The notes beneath the pieces were generated by a model. It saw only the letters and a list, made by a program, of their open reading frames with translations, had not been told where the DNA came from and did no database searches. From NCBI RefSeq assembly GCF_001695835.1, contig NZ_MBSO01000008.1, forward strand, positions 62,001 through 126,000: 64,000 nucleotides of DNA. The letters run 5' to 3'. The stretch is from Ensifer sp. LC11 (lineage in GTDB: Bacteria; Pseudomonadota; Alphaproteobacteria; Rhizobiales; Rhizobiaceae). Shown here piece after piece: positions 39,250-48,889 of the stretch (position 1 is the stretch's first letter; the number at the start of each line of letters is the position of its first letter). The translations under genes and the position numbers were made by a program.

Positions 39250-41325
39250 ATGACGGTAGCTCTTCGATCTCTGAGAGTCGATGCGCAGATGGACACCCGG
39301 CAGTATCTGACGGGCATGAACCAGAAGATTGCCGCGGACAAGGCGGGCGCGGCATCGAGCAACGAGGTCGGGGCGGCGCTTGCCCGCACCGATGCGCAGG
39401 CCGGCACGTCCGGTGGCGCCCTCGCGATGCTCTCGCGCATGTACATTGACGGTTACAAGAATGCGGCGGGGTTCGAACAGGCGGTTTCAAGGCTTGGTAG
39501 GGCGATCGACAAGGGCGCCGTGCCAATGGACCGCGTCGACACGATCCTGACCGGGATCTATCGTCGATACGGCCTGGTTGCCAACGGCGCGGATCTCGCC
39601 GCTGCGGGACAGCACCAGCTTGCGGCTGCGGCGACAGTCGTTCATGCGAAGTTGGCGGCCGAAGAGGCTGCGTTGGATTCCGCCGCGCTCGCGCACCGCC
39701 GGCTTGCGATGGCGGCGAACGATAATGGAGTTGGGCAACGTCAACTAGCGTTCCAGCTGAACGATGTCTTCCAGTCCTGGGCATTGGGCATGCCGATCAT
39801 CCAGATCCTACTTCAGCAGGGTCCACAGATCGCGCAGATCTACGGCCCGGGCGAAGGCGGCATCGGCCGCGCGTTCCGCGAAACCGCGACGATGGCGACG
39901 AGCTTGATCGCGCGTCTTTGGCCGTTGGCGGCGGCCGCAGCCGGTGTCTACGGCGCCTATGAAATTCTGACGCGGAACTCCGCAGCTGCAGCCTACGAAG
40001 TCGGGAGCCTGACGCGGGCGCTTGCGGAGCAGGCGGTTTCCGCCGGCTCCGTCACAAGCATGATTTCCGAGCTGACGAGTATCCAGACGACCTACGACCG
40101 TGCGCTTTCGGCCACCGCCGGGACGCATGGCGCAATGACGGCGACGATCCTCGCCAATACGGAAAAAGAGTTCAATGCGAAGAAGAGCCTGCTGGAAATC
40201 CAGCTTCGTTATCAGCAGGCACTTCTCGACAGCCAGCGTGCCGACATACGGCGGACCGGACATGAACTGAAAAAGGAGATCGCGCAGTCCGTTTTCCCTA
40301 ACATGGGGGAGGTCGAGCGGGGAGGCTTCTACGACCCTAAAGTGGGGAATCTTGTTCGTCTCCCCGACGAAATCACCGCACTACGAAAGACGCAGGAGAT
40401 TATTGATGCCAGCCCAATCTCCCTCGAGCTCAAGAAGATGCAGGCGGAACTGGCCCTCAACGAAGTCGCCGCCCTCCGGCTGCAAGACGCCCTCAAGCTG
40501 ACCTTCAACGCCGCCGGTTCCGACGCGAGGGCGGCCGGATTGACCGTGAGGCAAGCTGCTGTCGAAAGCCGCGACGCCTGGGATGGTTTGCGAAAGCCGC
40601 TGGGCACCGTCTCCGAACAGCTGAAGCTCGTTACGCAACAGGCAGACGAACATGCTCGGATGGTTCGTGACACTGCCGGCGGAGCCATCCGCGATTTCTT
40701 TTCGACGATCGAGCGCGGCGGCAAGGCGTGGGAGGCTTTCGGGGACGCGGGCATGGGTGTGCTCGATCGGCTGACCGACAAACTGCTGAATGACGCTCTT
40801 GATGCGATTGGGCAGGTCAATGGAGCGTTGGGCAGCGGCGGAGGCTCGGGCGGCATTCTTGCCGCGCTCTTCGGTGGTGGCCGTTCGCAGTGGGGCATCG
40901 CCTCGGGAGGTGGTTTGGGTCTCTACGCCAATGGCGGCGTCTTCGGCCGTACGGGACTGACCGCGTTCGCCAAGGGCGGCGCCTTCACCAACCAGATTGT
41001 CGATCGCCCGACGCTCTTTCCTTTTGCGAAGGGCACGGGGTTGATGGGAGAGGCCGGGCCGGAAGCGATTATGCCATTGCGGCGGGATGCGACCGGACGG
41101 CTGGGAGTTTTGGCCGCAGTCGGTCGCCCGACAAATCAGGGCGGCGTCGTGCGCTTCGAATTTCACAGCAAGATCTCGGTCTCCGGCAACGGAGACAAGG
41201 AGCTGATGGAGCGTATGAGGCTCGCGACCGAACAGCAGATGCAGGCGGGCTTCGACGAGTTTTCGCGGGCGGTATTACCCGGCCGCGTCAGCGAGATCAA
41301 CAACGACCCTTATGCGGTGGGCTGA
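39250..41325 (+). CDS. Tail tape measure protein
   Basis: A 691-residue length ruler. Features: long Ala-rich helices with heptad character, a hydrophobic stretch LWPLAAAAAGVYGAYEILT (about 220-240) typical of the membrane-active region, then Gly-rich C-terminal segments with FAKGGAFTNQIVDRPTLFPF and GEAGPEAIMPLRR, which is a tape-measure signature. At roughly 0.15 nm per residue this predicts a tail of about 100 nm. ATG 39250 is 46 bases beyond the start of the divergent moron. Confidence 0.92.
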   Translation: MTVALRSLRVDAQMDTRQYLTGMNQKIAADKAGAASSNEVGAALARTDAQAGTSGGALAMLSRMYIDGYKNAAGFEQAVSRLGRAIDKGAVPMDRVDTILTGIYRRYGLVANGADLAAAGQHQLAAAATVVHAKLAAEEAALDSAALAHRRLAMAANDNGVGQRQLAFQLNDVFQSWALGMPIIQILLQQGPQIAQIYGPGEGGIGRAFRETATMATSLIARLWPLAAAAAGVYGAYEILTRNSAAAAYEVGSLTRALAEQAVSAGSVTSMISELTSIQTTYDRALSATAGTHGAMTATILANTEKEFNAKKSLLEIQLRYQQALLDSQRADIRRTGHELKKEIAQSVFPNMGEVERGGFYDPKVGNLVRLPDEITALRKTQEIIDASPISLELKKMQAELALNEVAALRLQDALKLTFNAAGSDARAAGLTVRQAAVESRDAWDGLRKPLGTVSEQLKLVTQQADEHARMVRDTAGGAIRDFFSTIERGGKAWEAFGDAGMGVLDRLTDKLLNDALDAIGQVNGALGSGGGSGGILAALFGGGRSQWGIASGGGLGLYANGGVFGRTGLTAFAKGGAFTNQIVDRPTLFPFAKGTGLMGEAGPEAIMPLRRDATGRLGVLAAVGRPTNQGGVVRFEFHSKISVSGNGDKELMERMRLATEQQMQAGFDEFSRAVLPGRVSEINNDPYAVG

Positions 41326-41327
41326 CT

Positions 41328-41981
41328 ATGGCACTCGTTTTTCCTCGGCCGGTCGCGGAGTTTGCCGACAAGCTCCGGCTGTCCTCGGTGAAATTCTGGC
41401 TGGATGGGCAGGAGGAATTTTCGGGGCTCGGCTCCGGTGAATTCCTGGCCGCCGACCTTGGTCCGAAGATCTGGAAGGCGGATGTCACGATCACGGAGTT
41501 GCGCCACGCCGATGCCTCCGAGGTGCAGGCGTTGATCGAGAGCATGGATGGTTCGATCGGCACGTTCTATCTCTACGACATCCGCAAGCAGTATCCGCGG
41601 CTCGATCGCGGTGGCGTCACCTTGGGGGCCGCCAATCCGGTGATCGCCTCAATCGGTGCAAACCGGAAATCACTGTCAGTTTCGGGGTTGCCTGCCGGAT
41701 ACGTGCTTTCGGTCGGCGACCTCTTCCATTTCGACTACGGCAGCAATCCCGCGCGCCGCGCGTTTCATCGCGTCGCGGAAGTCGCCACCGCGAACGGTAG
41801 CGGCATCACGAACCCCTTCGAAATCCGCCCTCACCTGAAGGCGGGTGCGGCGGTCGGGCAGGCGATCAAGCTGGTCAAGCCCGCGCCCAAGATGAAGATC
41901 ATTCCCGGCTCATTCGATCCGGGGACCGGCGAAAACGTCTTTACATCAGGCATGCGCTTTCAGGCGCAGCAGACCCTCTAA
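41328..41981 (+). CDS. Distal tail / minor tail protein
   Basis: A 217-residue protein directly after the tape measure, position of distal tail (Dit) or lambda gpM proteins. MALVFPRPVAEFADKLRLSS and KADVTITELRHADASEVQAL, FYLYDIRKQYPRLDRG. The first protein of a rhizobial/GTA-like tail-tip set. The much longer open frame from 40890 in the same phase is not coding upstream of ATG 41328. Confidence 0.75.
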   Translation: MALVFPRPVAEFADKLRLSSVKFWLDGQEEFSGLGSGEFLAADLGPKIWKADVTITELRHADASEVQALIESMDGSIGTFYLYDIRKQYPRLDRGGVTLGAANPVIASIGANRKSLSVSGLPAGYVLSVGDLFHFDYGSNPARRAFHRVAEVATANGSGITNPFEIRPHLKAGAAVGQAIKLVKPAPKMKIIPGSFDPGTGENVFTSGMRFQAQQTL

Positions 41982-41992
41982 GGAAATCAGAC

Positions 41993-42670
41993 GTGGTCAG
42001 AGCAGTAGACGGCGCAACGTCTGCCTATGTGCAGGCGCGCCAAGGAGTAATCCCGCGCAGCTTCGTCTGGATTACGGCCAAGAACCGCACCACGGGTGCG
42101 CCGGAATCGATCGGGTTCTGGAATGGCGAGGATACGGTCGACGTAACCGTGATGTCCGGCGAGACGGGCTTGCCGGTCACGCGCACCTACCACGCCTGGG
42201 GCTCGCTCCTGAGCGTCGGCCAGATCAAGCGGTCGCCGGAAATTGCCGTGCGCACGGTGCAGCTCGTGCTCAGCCAGGTGAGCGCCGCCGTGCAACAGGC
42301 GTTTCGCGGCTACAACACTCGGCTGGCGCCAATCGAGATCCATCGTGGTTTCCTCGATCTCGACACGCACGAGCTTATCGCGCCGCCGGTCATCCAGCAC
42401 TTCGGCTTCATCAACAAGGCGCCGATCAAAACGCCGGCCAAGGGTGGCGAAGGCGGGATTGCCGTCGATGTCGTTTCGCATGCCCGCGTGCTTACCCGCA
42501 CCAACCCGGCGAAAAAGTCGGACGAAAGCCAGAAGCGCCGGAGCGGGGATCGTTTCCGCCGATATGGCGGCGTCGCCGGCCAATGGGAATTCTGGTGGGG
42601 CGAGCACAAGGGTACGCTGACGCCGCCGCCGGCATCCAGCAATCAGGAACAGTTCAGGGGCGGCCAATGA
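41993..42670 (+). CDS. Tail tip protein (DUF2163-like)
   Basis: A 225-residue protein starting at GTG 41993. The blocks FVWITAKNRTTGAPESIGFW, VMSGETGLPVTRTYHAWGSL and KRRSGDRFRRYGG recall the DUF2163/GTA-type tail proteins of alphaproteobacterial phages that precede a cell-wall peptidase. It overlaps the peptidase gene by four bases. Confidence 0.72.
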   Translation: MVRAVDGATSAYVQARQGVIPRSFVWITAKNRTTGAPESIGFWNGEDTVDVTVMSGETGLPVTRTYHAWGSLLSVGQIKRSPEIAVRTVQLVLSQVSAAVQQAFRGYNTRLAPIEIHRGFLDLDTHELIAPPVIQHFGFINKAPIKTPAKGGEGGIAVDVVSHARVLTRTNPAKKSDESQKRRSGDRFRRYGGVAGQWEFWWGEHKGTLTPPPASSNQEQFRGGQ

Positions 42671-43083
42671 AGCGGTTCGACGACTGGTATCCGCGGCTTG
42701 CCGCCTATGTCTCGAGCGTGCGCCGTTTGCCCTTCGAATACGGTCGACACGACTGCGCGCTGTTTGCGGCCGGGGCGGTCGCGGCGATGACGGGCATCGA
42801 CCCGGCCGCAAAGCTCCGCGGCAAGTATTCGACGCTTGCGGGCGGGCTCAAGAAGCTCCGTCGTCTGGGGTTCGACAATCACGCCGACTTCGCAGCATCG
42901 ATCCTGCCCGAAGTGATCGAGGGTCCGGCCTTCGCCCAGATCGGCGACATCGCCGCCTTCGACCTCGGCGGCGCCTGGTCGCTCGGGCTCGTGCAGGGCT
43001 CCCGCATCTTCGTCACGCAACCGGATAGCGCCGGCCTCGGCTCTGTCGACCTTCTCACGGCGTCTCGCCTCTTCCGGGTCTGA
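42667..43083 (+). CDS. NlpC/P60-like tail peptidase (DUF6950 type)
   Basis: A 138-residue protein of the papain-like NlpC/P60 superfamily. Catalytic Cys is in EYGRHDCALFAAGAVAAMTG; the probable His is not at a canonical H-x-G site but in a diverged C-terminal part (GDIAAFDLGGAWSLGLVQGS has the GDI-AxF pattern). In GTA-like tails this peptidase opens the murein during DNA entry. With the active-site His unclear, activity is uncertain. Confidence 0.72.
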   Translation: MKRFDDWYPRLAAYVSSVRRLPFEYGRHDCALFAAGAVAAMTGIDPAAKLRGKYSTLAGGLKKLRRLGFDNHADFAASILPEVIEGPAFAQIGDIAAFDLGGAWSLGLVQGSRIFVTQPDSAGLGSVDLLTASRLFRV

Positions 43084-43089
43084 TCCTTC

Positions 43090-45738
43090 ATGCGTCTTTC
43101 CGTTCTGCTGCTGGCGGGCTGGTTCCTGCTGGCAACGACCTCCCATGCCTATGCCGATCCGGTTTCGGCGATCGTCGGCATCATCAGCGCAGTCGCCAAG
43201 ATCGGCACGATCGGGCAGCTCGTTCTTGGTGTTGCGCTCAAGGCTGGTATGTCGCTGCTGGCGCGTGCGCGCTCGAAGCGAGAGGAACAGCGCCCGGCTG
43301 GCGTCAAGGGCTCGATGACGGTCGGTGGCGACAATCCGATGTCGTTCATCATCGGCACCTACGCCACGGCCGGCCAGCTTGAGTATGTCAACTCCTACGG
43401 TCAGGCCGGCAAGACGCCGAATGCCTACCTCGTGCAGGTGGTTTCGCTCTCCGATCTGCCGATTGCCGGCATGTCCAGCACCGTCTGGATCAACGGCGAG
43501 AAATGCACGATCGACTGGAACGCCGCACCCACGGATGCGGGCTATCCGGTGCTGCAGTATCGCCAAAGCGGCAAGGATCACCTCTGGGTGCGTTTCCGCG
43601 ACGGCACGCAGACGGCTGTCGATCCGTACCTGTTGACCACGTTCGGGATCGACGCCACGCGGCCGTGGCTCGCAGATATGATCGGCCGCGGCGTCGCCTA
43701 TGCGATCATTACCGCGCGCGTCAACCGCGAAGTCATGACCAGTCCGCCGCGCTGCAAGTTCGTGCTGCAGGGCATCAAGCTCTATGACATCCGCAAGGAT
43801 ACGACAGCCGGCGGCTCGGGCTCGCATCGGTGGAGCGATCCGGCGACCTGGGAATGGAGCGACAACACGAAGGTCGCCCAGTACAACCTTCTGCGCGGCC
43901 TTTCCTACAACGGCGAATGGTTCTACGGCGGGCAGAACCTTGCAGCGTTCCAGTTGCCGGCGTCCAATTGGATGGCGGCAATGAACGAGTGCGACCGTCA
44001 GGTGGCGATTGCTGCCGGCGGCACGGAAAGGCAGTTCCGCTGCGGCGCCGAAATCGCGCTGAACTATCAGCCGATCGAGGCGATCAAGGAGCTGGACAAG
44101 AGCTGCAATGGCCGCACCGCCGCGCTTGGCGGCATCTACAAGACGATCTGCGGCATGCCGGGCTTGCCTGTCTATTCGTTCACTGACGAGGATATCGTCA
44201 TCACGAGCGAACAGCAGCAGGATCCGTTTCCGGCACATGAGCAGACCTATAACGGCGCGCATGCCAGCTATCCGGAGCCGGCTGAAGACTGGACCACGAA
44301 GGACGCCCCGCCGCGCTACAATGCGGCCTATGAGGCGGCCGACGACGGCCAGCGCCTGATTGCAGACCTCTCCTATCCGATGGTGCCCTATGGCACGCAG
44401 GTGCAGCGGCTGATGTATGCGGCGATCGCGGAAGAGCGCCGTTTCATTCGCCACACCGGCACATTGCCGCCGGAAGCCTGGCTGCTGGAACCGCTCGACC
44501 CGATCGAGTGGACCTCGGCGCGCAACGGGTACGATGGCAAAGCCTTCCTCATGGGCGACATGGACGATTTGCCGGGCGTCAACCAGGTGGTGGCTTTCCG
44601 TGAGATCGACCCGGCCGATTACAGCTGGTCGTCGGACAAGGAGTTGCCAGTCTCGATCGGGCCGACCGGGCCGATCGTGCCGCCGCCGCAGCCGATGACG
44701 GGATGGGCCGTTTCCCCCGCGGAGGTTCCGGATGCGACCGGCGCGGCTCGGCGTCCAGGTATCAAGATTGCCTGCTCCGCCGATCTCGACGATGTCGCCC
44801 GTATTCATGTCACGGTTCGGGTGAAGGCGACCGGTATCGTCGTGTTCGATAGCGACCAGACGCCTTATCCGCGGCCGGGTACAGGAGCGAGCTACGAATG
44901 GGTGCTGTCGGGCGCCTGGTGCCTGCCGGTCAGCCTTTATCAGGCGCAGGGGCGATACGTGCCGTTCTCAACGCGCGAAACGGAAGCCTCCGCGTGGCTC
45001 GATGTGCTGACGCCGAACATCCTGATCACCGATGTTTCGGTCGGCCTCGGGCAAACCCGCGAAGACGTGCTCAATCGGTTCAAGGATCTCCAGAAGGAAC
45101 TCTCGGATTCGATCGATCGGATGGACACGAAGATGCTGGAGTTTTCGCTGGCGAACGCGATTGGGCAGCGCCAGCGCCTGACGCTGCGAGCGGAGCTCGG
45201 CAACGCGCTCGCGCGCATCGACGAGGAACGCCGGGTGCGCGTCACAACCGAGGAGGCGTTGGCGCAGTCGGTCCTTGTCATGCAAGCGAGTCTCAACACG
45301 ACCAACGCGCGCCTTGCGCAGGAGGAAATCACGCGGGCAACGGAGACCGCCGCCCTCAGCCAGAGCACGCTCACGATCAGCGCAGAACTCAAGGACCGCT
45401 TCGCTGGCGGCATGGTCAAGTTCAGCGCGGCGGCGGATCAGTCGGGCGTCAATGTGCGCTACGCGATGGTGGCTCGCGCCAATATCGCCGACGCCTACAA
45501 GGAGGTCGGCCAGTACCTCGAAATCTACACCGTCAACGGCGTGCTCAAGTCACGTTCGGCGACGATCGCCGATCAGTGGGTGGTCTCGGACGGCACGACG
45601 CGGAACTATCCGATGGTTTACGAGGGCGGTGTGCTCGAGCTCAACATTGCGAACATCGGCACCGTTTACGCCGGCACGATCAATTTTGGCGGCGGCAAGG
45701 TGATCCTCGACGCCAACGGCTTTGCGGTCAATCACTGA
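43090..45738 (+). CDS. Tail tip / host-specificity protein (J-like)
   Basis: An 882-residue central tail-fibre hub. The body (30-560) has J-like features (VVSLSDLPIAGMSSTVWING, KELDKSCNGRTAALGGIYKT); residues ~590-700 look like a fibronectin-type module; 690-780 is a long coiled coil (TREDVLNRFKDLQKELSDSI); the end (TINFGGGKVILDANGFAVNH) resembles trimeric fibre C-termini. Oddly it begins with a perfect secretion-signal-like segment MRLSVLLLAGWFLLATTSHA. ATG 43090 seems the true start. Confidence 0.82.
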   Translation: MRLSVLLLAGWFLLATTSHAYADPVSAIVGIISAVAKIGTIGQLVLGVALKAGMSLLARARSKREEQRPAGVKGSMTVGGDNPMSFIIGTYATAGQLEYVNSYGQAGKTPNAYLVQVVSLSDLPIAGMSSTVWINGEKCTIDWNAAPTDAGYPVLQYRQSGKDHLWVRFRDGTQTAVDPYLLTTFGIDATRPWLADMIGRGVAYAIITARVNREVMTSPPRCKFVLQGIKLYDIRKDTTAGGSGSHRWSDPATWEWSDNTKVAQYNLLRGLSYNGEWFYGGQNLAAFQLPASNWMAAMNECDRQVAIAAGGTERQFRCGAEIALNYQPIEAIKELDKSCNGRTAALGGIYKTICGMPGLPVYSFTDEDIVITSEQQQDPFPAHEQTYNGAHASYPEPAEDWTTKDAPPRYNAAYEAADDGQRLIADLSYPMVPYGTQVQRLMYAAIAEERRFIRHTGTLPPEAWLLEPLDPIEWTSARNGYDGKAFLMGDMDDLPGVNQVVAFREIDPADYSWSSDKELPVSIGPTGPIVPPPQPMTGWAVSPAEVPDATGAARRPGIKIACSADLDDVARIHVTVRVKATGIVVFDSDQTPYPRPGTGASYEWVLSGAWCLPVSLYQAQGRYVPFSTRETEASAWLDVLTPNILITDVSVGLGQTREDVLNRFKDLQKELSDSIDRMDTKMLEFSLANAIGQRQRLTLRAELGNALARIDEERRVRVTTEEALAQSVLVMQASLNTTNARLAQEEITRATETAALSQSTLTISAELKDRFAGGMVKFSAAADQSGVNVRYAMVARANIADAYKEVGQYLEIYTVNGVLKSRSATIADQWVVSDGTTRNYPMVYEGGVLELNIANIGTVYAGTINFGGGKVILDANGFAVNH

Positions 45739-47276
45739 TGGTTAGAACCTTCTTCGGCCTCGATACGACCGGCTATCCCTGCATCAAGATGACCAACGAT
45801 GCAGACGATCCGCGCACCACGCCTGACAGCGAGCGCTGGAAGTTCCGCTACAACAGCAAGTTCTCTATCCAGGCGAACTTCGCGGATATGGAGTTGTGCA
45901 ACGTCATATCCCGCCCCGGCCTGAACGACAGCGCGGTCTACAACTACCACCCCGCCGGCTCGAATTCGGGCAACTACCAGAGATGCGAGGGCTCGGGCAG
46001 CGGCCTAAGCGAGTGGTTCTATCGAAACTCCGCGTTCCCGACGTTGCGCTACAACGTCCCGCTTTTTGACTGGAAGACGAAGAAGGGCGGCGGCAGCAAC
46101 CGCTATAACCAGCAGATGGTCGCCTGGGCCGACAGCGGTGCCTACTATCGCGGCCAGGGCGGCTACTACGCCGTTGGAAACTGGGCTCAAGTTGGTTGGG
46201 TGCAAGGCTTCACAGGGACGGTCAGCCAGTACGGCTCGATGGCGTTCGGCGCTCTGACCAGGCTCTATGCCAACGACACGATTGACGGGTTCAACAAGTT
46301 CCTGTCACGCGACAAGCGGCTGAACGTCTGGAACCTGCCGGGCAACAGCGATCCGATCGATGAAGCCCCGCCGTTGCCTCCGAACGGCAGCAGGATCATT
46401 CAGGTCAGCCCGAACTTCGTGGGGGCCAGCAAGCCGGGCTATGACGTTCGGACAGCAACAGTTCGGGAGCTTGCGTTCTCCAATAATCGCCTTCCGGTAA
46501 AGGTGATCAAGGCGGCCGACATCGCGCTTCCGGCTGGCGTCAGTTTCTACGAGACCGGCATTGCGCTTCCCGACATGGTCGCGCTTGATGTGCACTTTTA
46601 CACGGGCTCGGTGATCCACTACCCGTCGTCGCCGGTCGATCTCGATTTCGGTGCTGAGTACTGGTTCGACGGCACCAAGATCTACTTCGACGCCACACAG
46701 GCAATGCGCGCTCGGTTCTACCTCTACCTTGAGGACAACAGCGCGCCCACCGGTGGCTCCTTCATGGTGTTCCGGCAGTTCATCGAGAACGGTGTGAAGG
46801 TCACTCAGTTCCTTCGTCCTGGCGCGGCCAACCCGCCTTCATGGGCAGACATCATCATCGATAGCCGGTGGCCGCAGGTGCAGATCCTGAAAGAGGGCTA
46901 CTTCGACGTCGCGGAGGGCAACGACCTCATGGTTGATATCCCCTTCGACGGAACCGGGATGTTCCCCATGGTGAAGTACATCACGACCCACGGCGGCGGC
47001 TCCTATCAGACGCTCGGCTTCACGGTCTCTGGAACCTGGAACGCGATGTACCGGCTGCCGTTCGTGAAGCGGCTCAAATACATCTACGGCGGCAATCAGT
47101 ATCACGCGGGCGAAAGCACCTATTGCGAACTGACAGCCAACAACGTCCGGTTCCATACCTTCAGGGGCAACGTCGGCGATTACTACAATCGGGGTGACAG
47201 CCCCGGAAACTGGCGCACTTCCGGCGCCTATCCGCCCATCGGCATCCGCTACTACATCTTCGGCATCCCGGCTTAG
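45738..47276 (+). CDS. Tail protein, candidate receptor-binding protein
   Basis: A 512-residue, aromatic- and Gly/Asn-rich, beta-structured protein without a family I know (MVRTFFGLDTTGYPCIKMTN; NPPSWADIIIDSRWPQVQIL). ATG 45738 overlaps the J-like stop (TGATG), so it is made together with the tail tip. Composition (many Tyr, Gly, Asn, Trp) and place between hub and fibre suggest host-surface recognition, perhaps of polysaccharide. The in-phase open frame continuing upstream to 44898 lies within the J gene and is not coding. Confidence 0.68.
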   Translation: MVRTFFGLDTTGYPCIKMTNDADDPRTTPDSERWKFRYNSKFSIQANFADMELCNVISRPGLNDSAVYNYHPAGSNSGNYQRCEGSGSGLSEWFYRNSAFPTLRYNVPLFDWKTKKGGGSNRYNQQMVAWADSGAYYRGQGGYYAVGNWAQVGWVQGFTGTVSQYGSMAFGALTRLYANDTIDGFNKFLSRDKRLNVWNLPGNSDPIDEAPPLPPNGSRIIQVSPNFVGASKPGYDVRTATVRELAFSNNRLPVKVIKAADIALPAGVSFYETGIALPDMVALDVHFYTGSVIHYPSSPVDLDFGAEYWFDGTKIYFDATQAMRARFYLYLEDNSAPTGGSFMVFRQFIENGVKVTQFLRPGAANPPSWADIIIDSRWPQVQILKEGYFDVAEGNDLMVDIPFDGTGMFPMVKYITTHGGGSYQTLGFTVSGTWNAMYRLPFVKRLKYIYGGNQYHAGESTYCELTANNVRFHTFRGNVGDYYNRGDSPGNWRTSGAYPPIGIRYYIFGIPA

Positions 47277-47284
47277 GAGCAGCC

Positions 47285-48295
47285 ATGACCATCCCCCACA
47301 CCAGCGGCACGATAACGCTTACGCAAAACTCGGCGATCATTGCCGGCACAGACACCAACTGGCAGACGGCAGGCGTTTCTGGCGGCATCATCTATCCCGA
47401 AGCACCGGGCGGAAACCCGCTGCCGATTTGGAGCATCGATAGCGACACGCAGGCGGTCGCTGCGACGAAGTGGAAAGGGGCGAGCGGCACCTATCCCTAC
47501 GCCTTGGTGAAGGACACCGCCTACCTGAAAACAGTCGACGCCATTCATACCAAGCTGCTTGAAGTCAGCCTCGATCTCGATCGGCCGTCCATCGCTGCGC
47601 TTGCGGCGATCGCCTCTCAGATGGCGGCGGGCAAAGTGCCGCGCGGGCTCAGCGCCAATGCTATGGAGTGGTTCACCGTCACGGACGCGGCAAAGGCGCT
47701 GCTCAATCTGGCTGGGAACGCTGCGGCCGACAAGCTGCCCTATCTTTCCGACGTGGGCGCGGCGGCGCTCACAGGCCTGACCGCATTGGCCCGCAATCTG
47801 CTCAACGATCCCGACCAGGCGACAATGCGAGGGACTATCGGGGCACAAGCCGCGCTCGGTTTTACGCCGGTGCAGCAAGGTGGGGGCGTGGGGCAGACGG
47901 GGAACAAACTCTACATCGGCTGGAACGGAACCAGTGCTTTGAAGGCGACGGTCGATGCCTTCGATCTTGGCAGGGTCTGGACCGATAGCGCAGTTTTGTG
48001 GAATGCGGCGAGCGCCGGTTACTACAAATTCCCAAACGGCTTCATGCTGCAGTGGGGCTATGAACCTACTGGGTCGGGGGACTTTCGCAAAGTATTCCCA
48101 GTCGCCTTCACCACAACCTGCTTCGCAGCAGTTGCGACCATGGCCTCATCTGATCTGCCGACAACAACGGCCGTAACCGTGTCGACAAGCAACGTGGATA
48201 AGTTCGGGTTCGACATCCGAGCAAGAGCCGTCAATTCAGGCGGAGCGGTGGGCGGCGCTGGTCAAGGCGCGCTTTGGATCTCGGTAGGATACTAA
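47285..48295 (+). CDS. Tail fibre with gp53-like C-terminal domain
   Basis: A 336-residue fibre. The first ~90 residues read like the attachment region of stf-type fibres (ITLTQNSAIIAGTDTNWQTA), the middle has the short helical repeats DKLPYLSDVGAAALTGLTAL, and the C-terminus (YYKFPNGFMLQWGYEPTGSG, FRKVFPVAFTTTCFAAVATM) is a gp53-like receptor-binding tip. The next gene starts two bases after its stop and is probably its assembly partner. Confidence 0.82.
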   Translation: MTIPHTSGTITLTQNSAIIAGTDTNWQTAGVSGGIIYPEAPGGNPLPIWSIDSDTQAVAATKWKGASGTYPYALVKDTAYLKTVDAIHTKLLEVSLDLDRPSIAALAAIASQMAAGKVPRGLSANAMEWFTVTDAAKALLNLAGNAAADKLPYLSDVGAAALTGLTALARNLLNDPDQATMRGTIGAQAALGFTPVQQGGGVGQTGNKLYIGWNGTSALKATVDAFDLGRVWTDSAVLWNAASAGYYKFPNGFMLQWGYEPTGSGDFRKVFPVAFTTTCFAAVATMASSDLPTTTAVTVSTSNVDKFGFDIRARAVNSGGAVGGAGQGALWISVGY

Positions 48296-48297
48296 CA

Positions 48298-48885
48298 ATG
48301 AGAAAATTTGCGGAGTTCAACGACGGTTTCCCGGCGGCGTTTTACAATGAGGGCATCCACGGCCCGAAGAAACGCCCGGTTTACAGCGAGCCCGACGAGG
48401 AGACGGGAGAACGCGAGGTGATTGGCGACGAGCCCAATCCCGATTGCAAGATCCCGGCCGGCGCGATCGAGATCACCGACGAGCAGTGGATGGAATTCAT
48501 CTCCAATACCGGCCGCCGCAAATGGGACGGCACGGCAGTCGTGCCATACTATCCACCGGCGCCACCAGTCACCCAGGCCGACTACTCCGCCGCGATCCAG
48601 GCGCATCTCGACGCCAAAGCCCGCGAGCGCCAGTATGACGGCATCCACACGGCGATCGGCTACCGGGACGATCCGAACCCGAACTTTGCGGCCGAGGCAA
48701 CCGCGCTGTTTGCATGGCGCTCGGCCGTCTGGACGTTCTCCTCGGCCGAGCTGGCGAAGGTGATGGCGGGAGAGCGGCCGCAGCCGACCGTCGCCGAGTT
48801 CATGGGCGAGCTTGAGGCGGCTTGCCCCTTCGTTTGGCCGATGGAGCGGGCGGCGATGCTCGGAGGGGAATTGCCGTCCGAGTAG
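48298..48885 (+). CDS. Fibre-associated / fibre assembly protein
   Basis: A 195-residue protein from ATG 48298. EFNDGFPAAFYNEGIHGPKK at the start and ITDEQWMEFISNTGRRKWDG follow the layout of tail-fibre assembly chaperones that follow fibre genes; a helical C-terminal half carries QYDGIHTAIGYRDDPNPNFA and a late Trp-rich part, as in DUF4376-type proteins. Chaperone function is inferred from family layout and position. Confidence 0.7.
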   Translation: MRKFAEFNDGFPAAFYNEGIHGPKKRPVYSEPDEETGEREVIGDEPNPDCKIPAGAIEITDEQWMEFISNTGRRKWDGTAVVPYYPPAPPVTQADYSAAIQAHLDAKARERQYDGIHTAIGYRDDPNPNFAAEATALFAWRSAVWTFSSAELAKVMAGERPQPTVAEFMGELEAACPFVWPMERAAMLGGELPSE

Positions 48886-48889
48886 GCGC

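Noticed and set aside
42643-44808. 721-codon open frame on the minus strand opposite the tail peptidase and J-like genes
   Set aside because: Basic, low-complexity translation without family features; it mirrors high-GC coding on the plus strand, where the genes have clear motifs and overlaps.
44898-45737. Upstream extension of the 45738-47276 frame through the J-like gene
   Set aside because: Lies entirely inside the J-like coding region in another frame and codes for a composition unlike the downstream protein; TGATG at 45738 gives the natural start.
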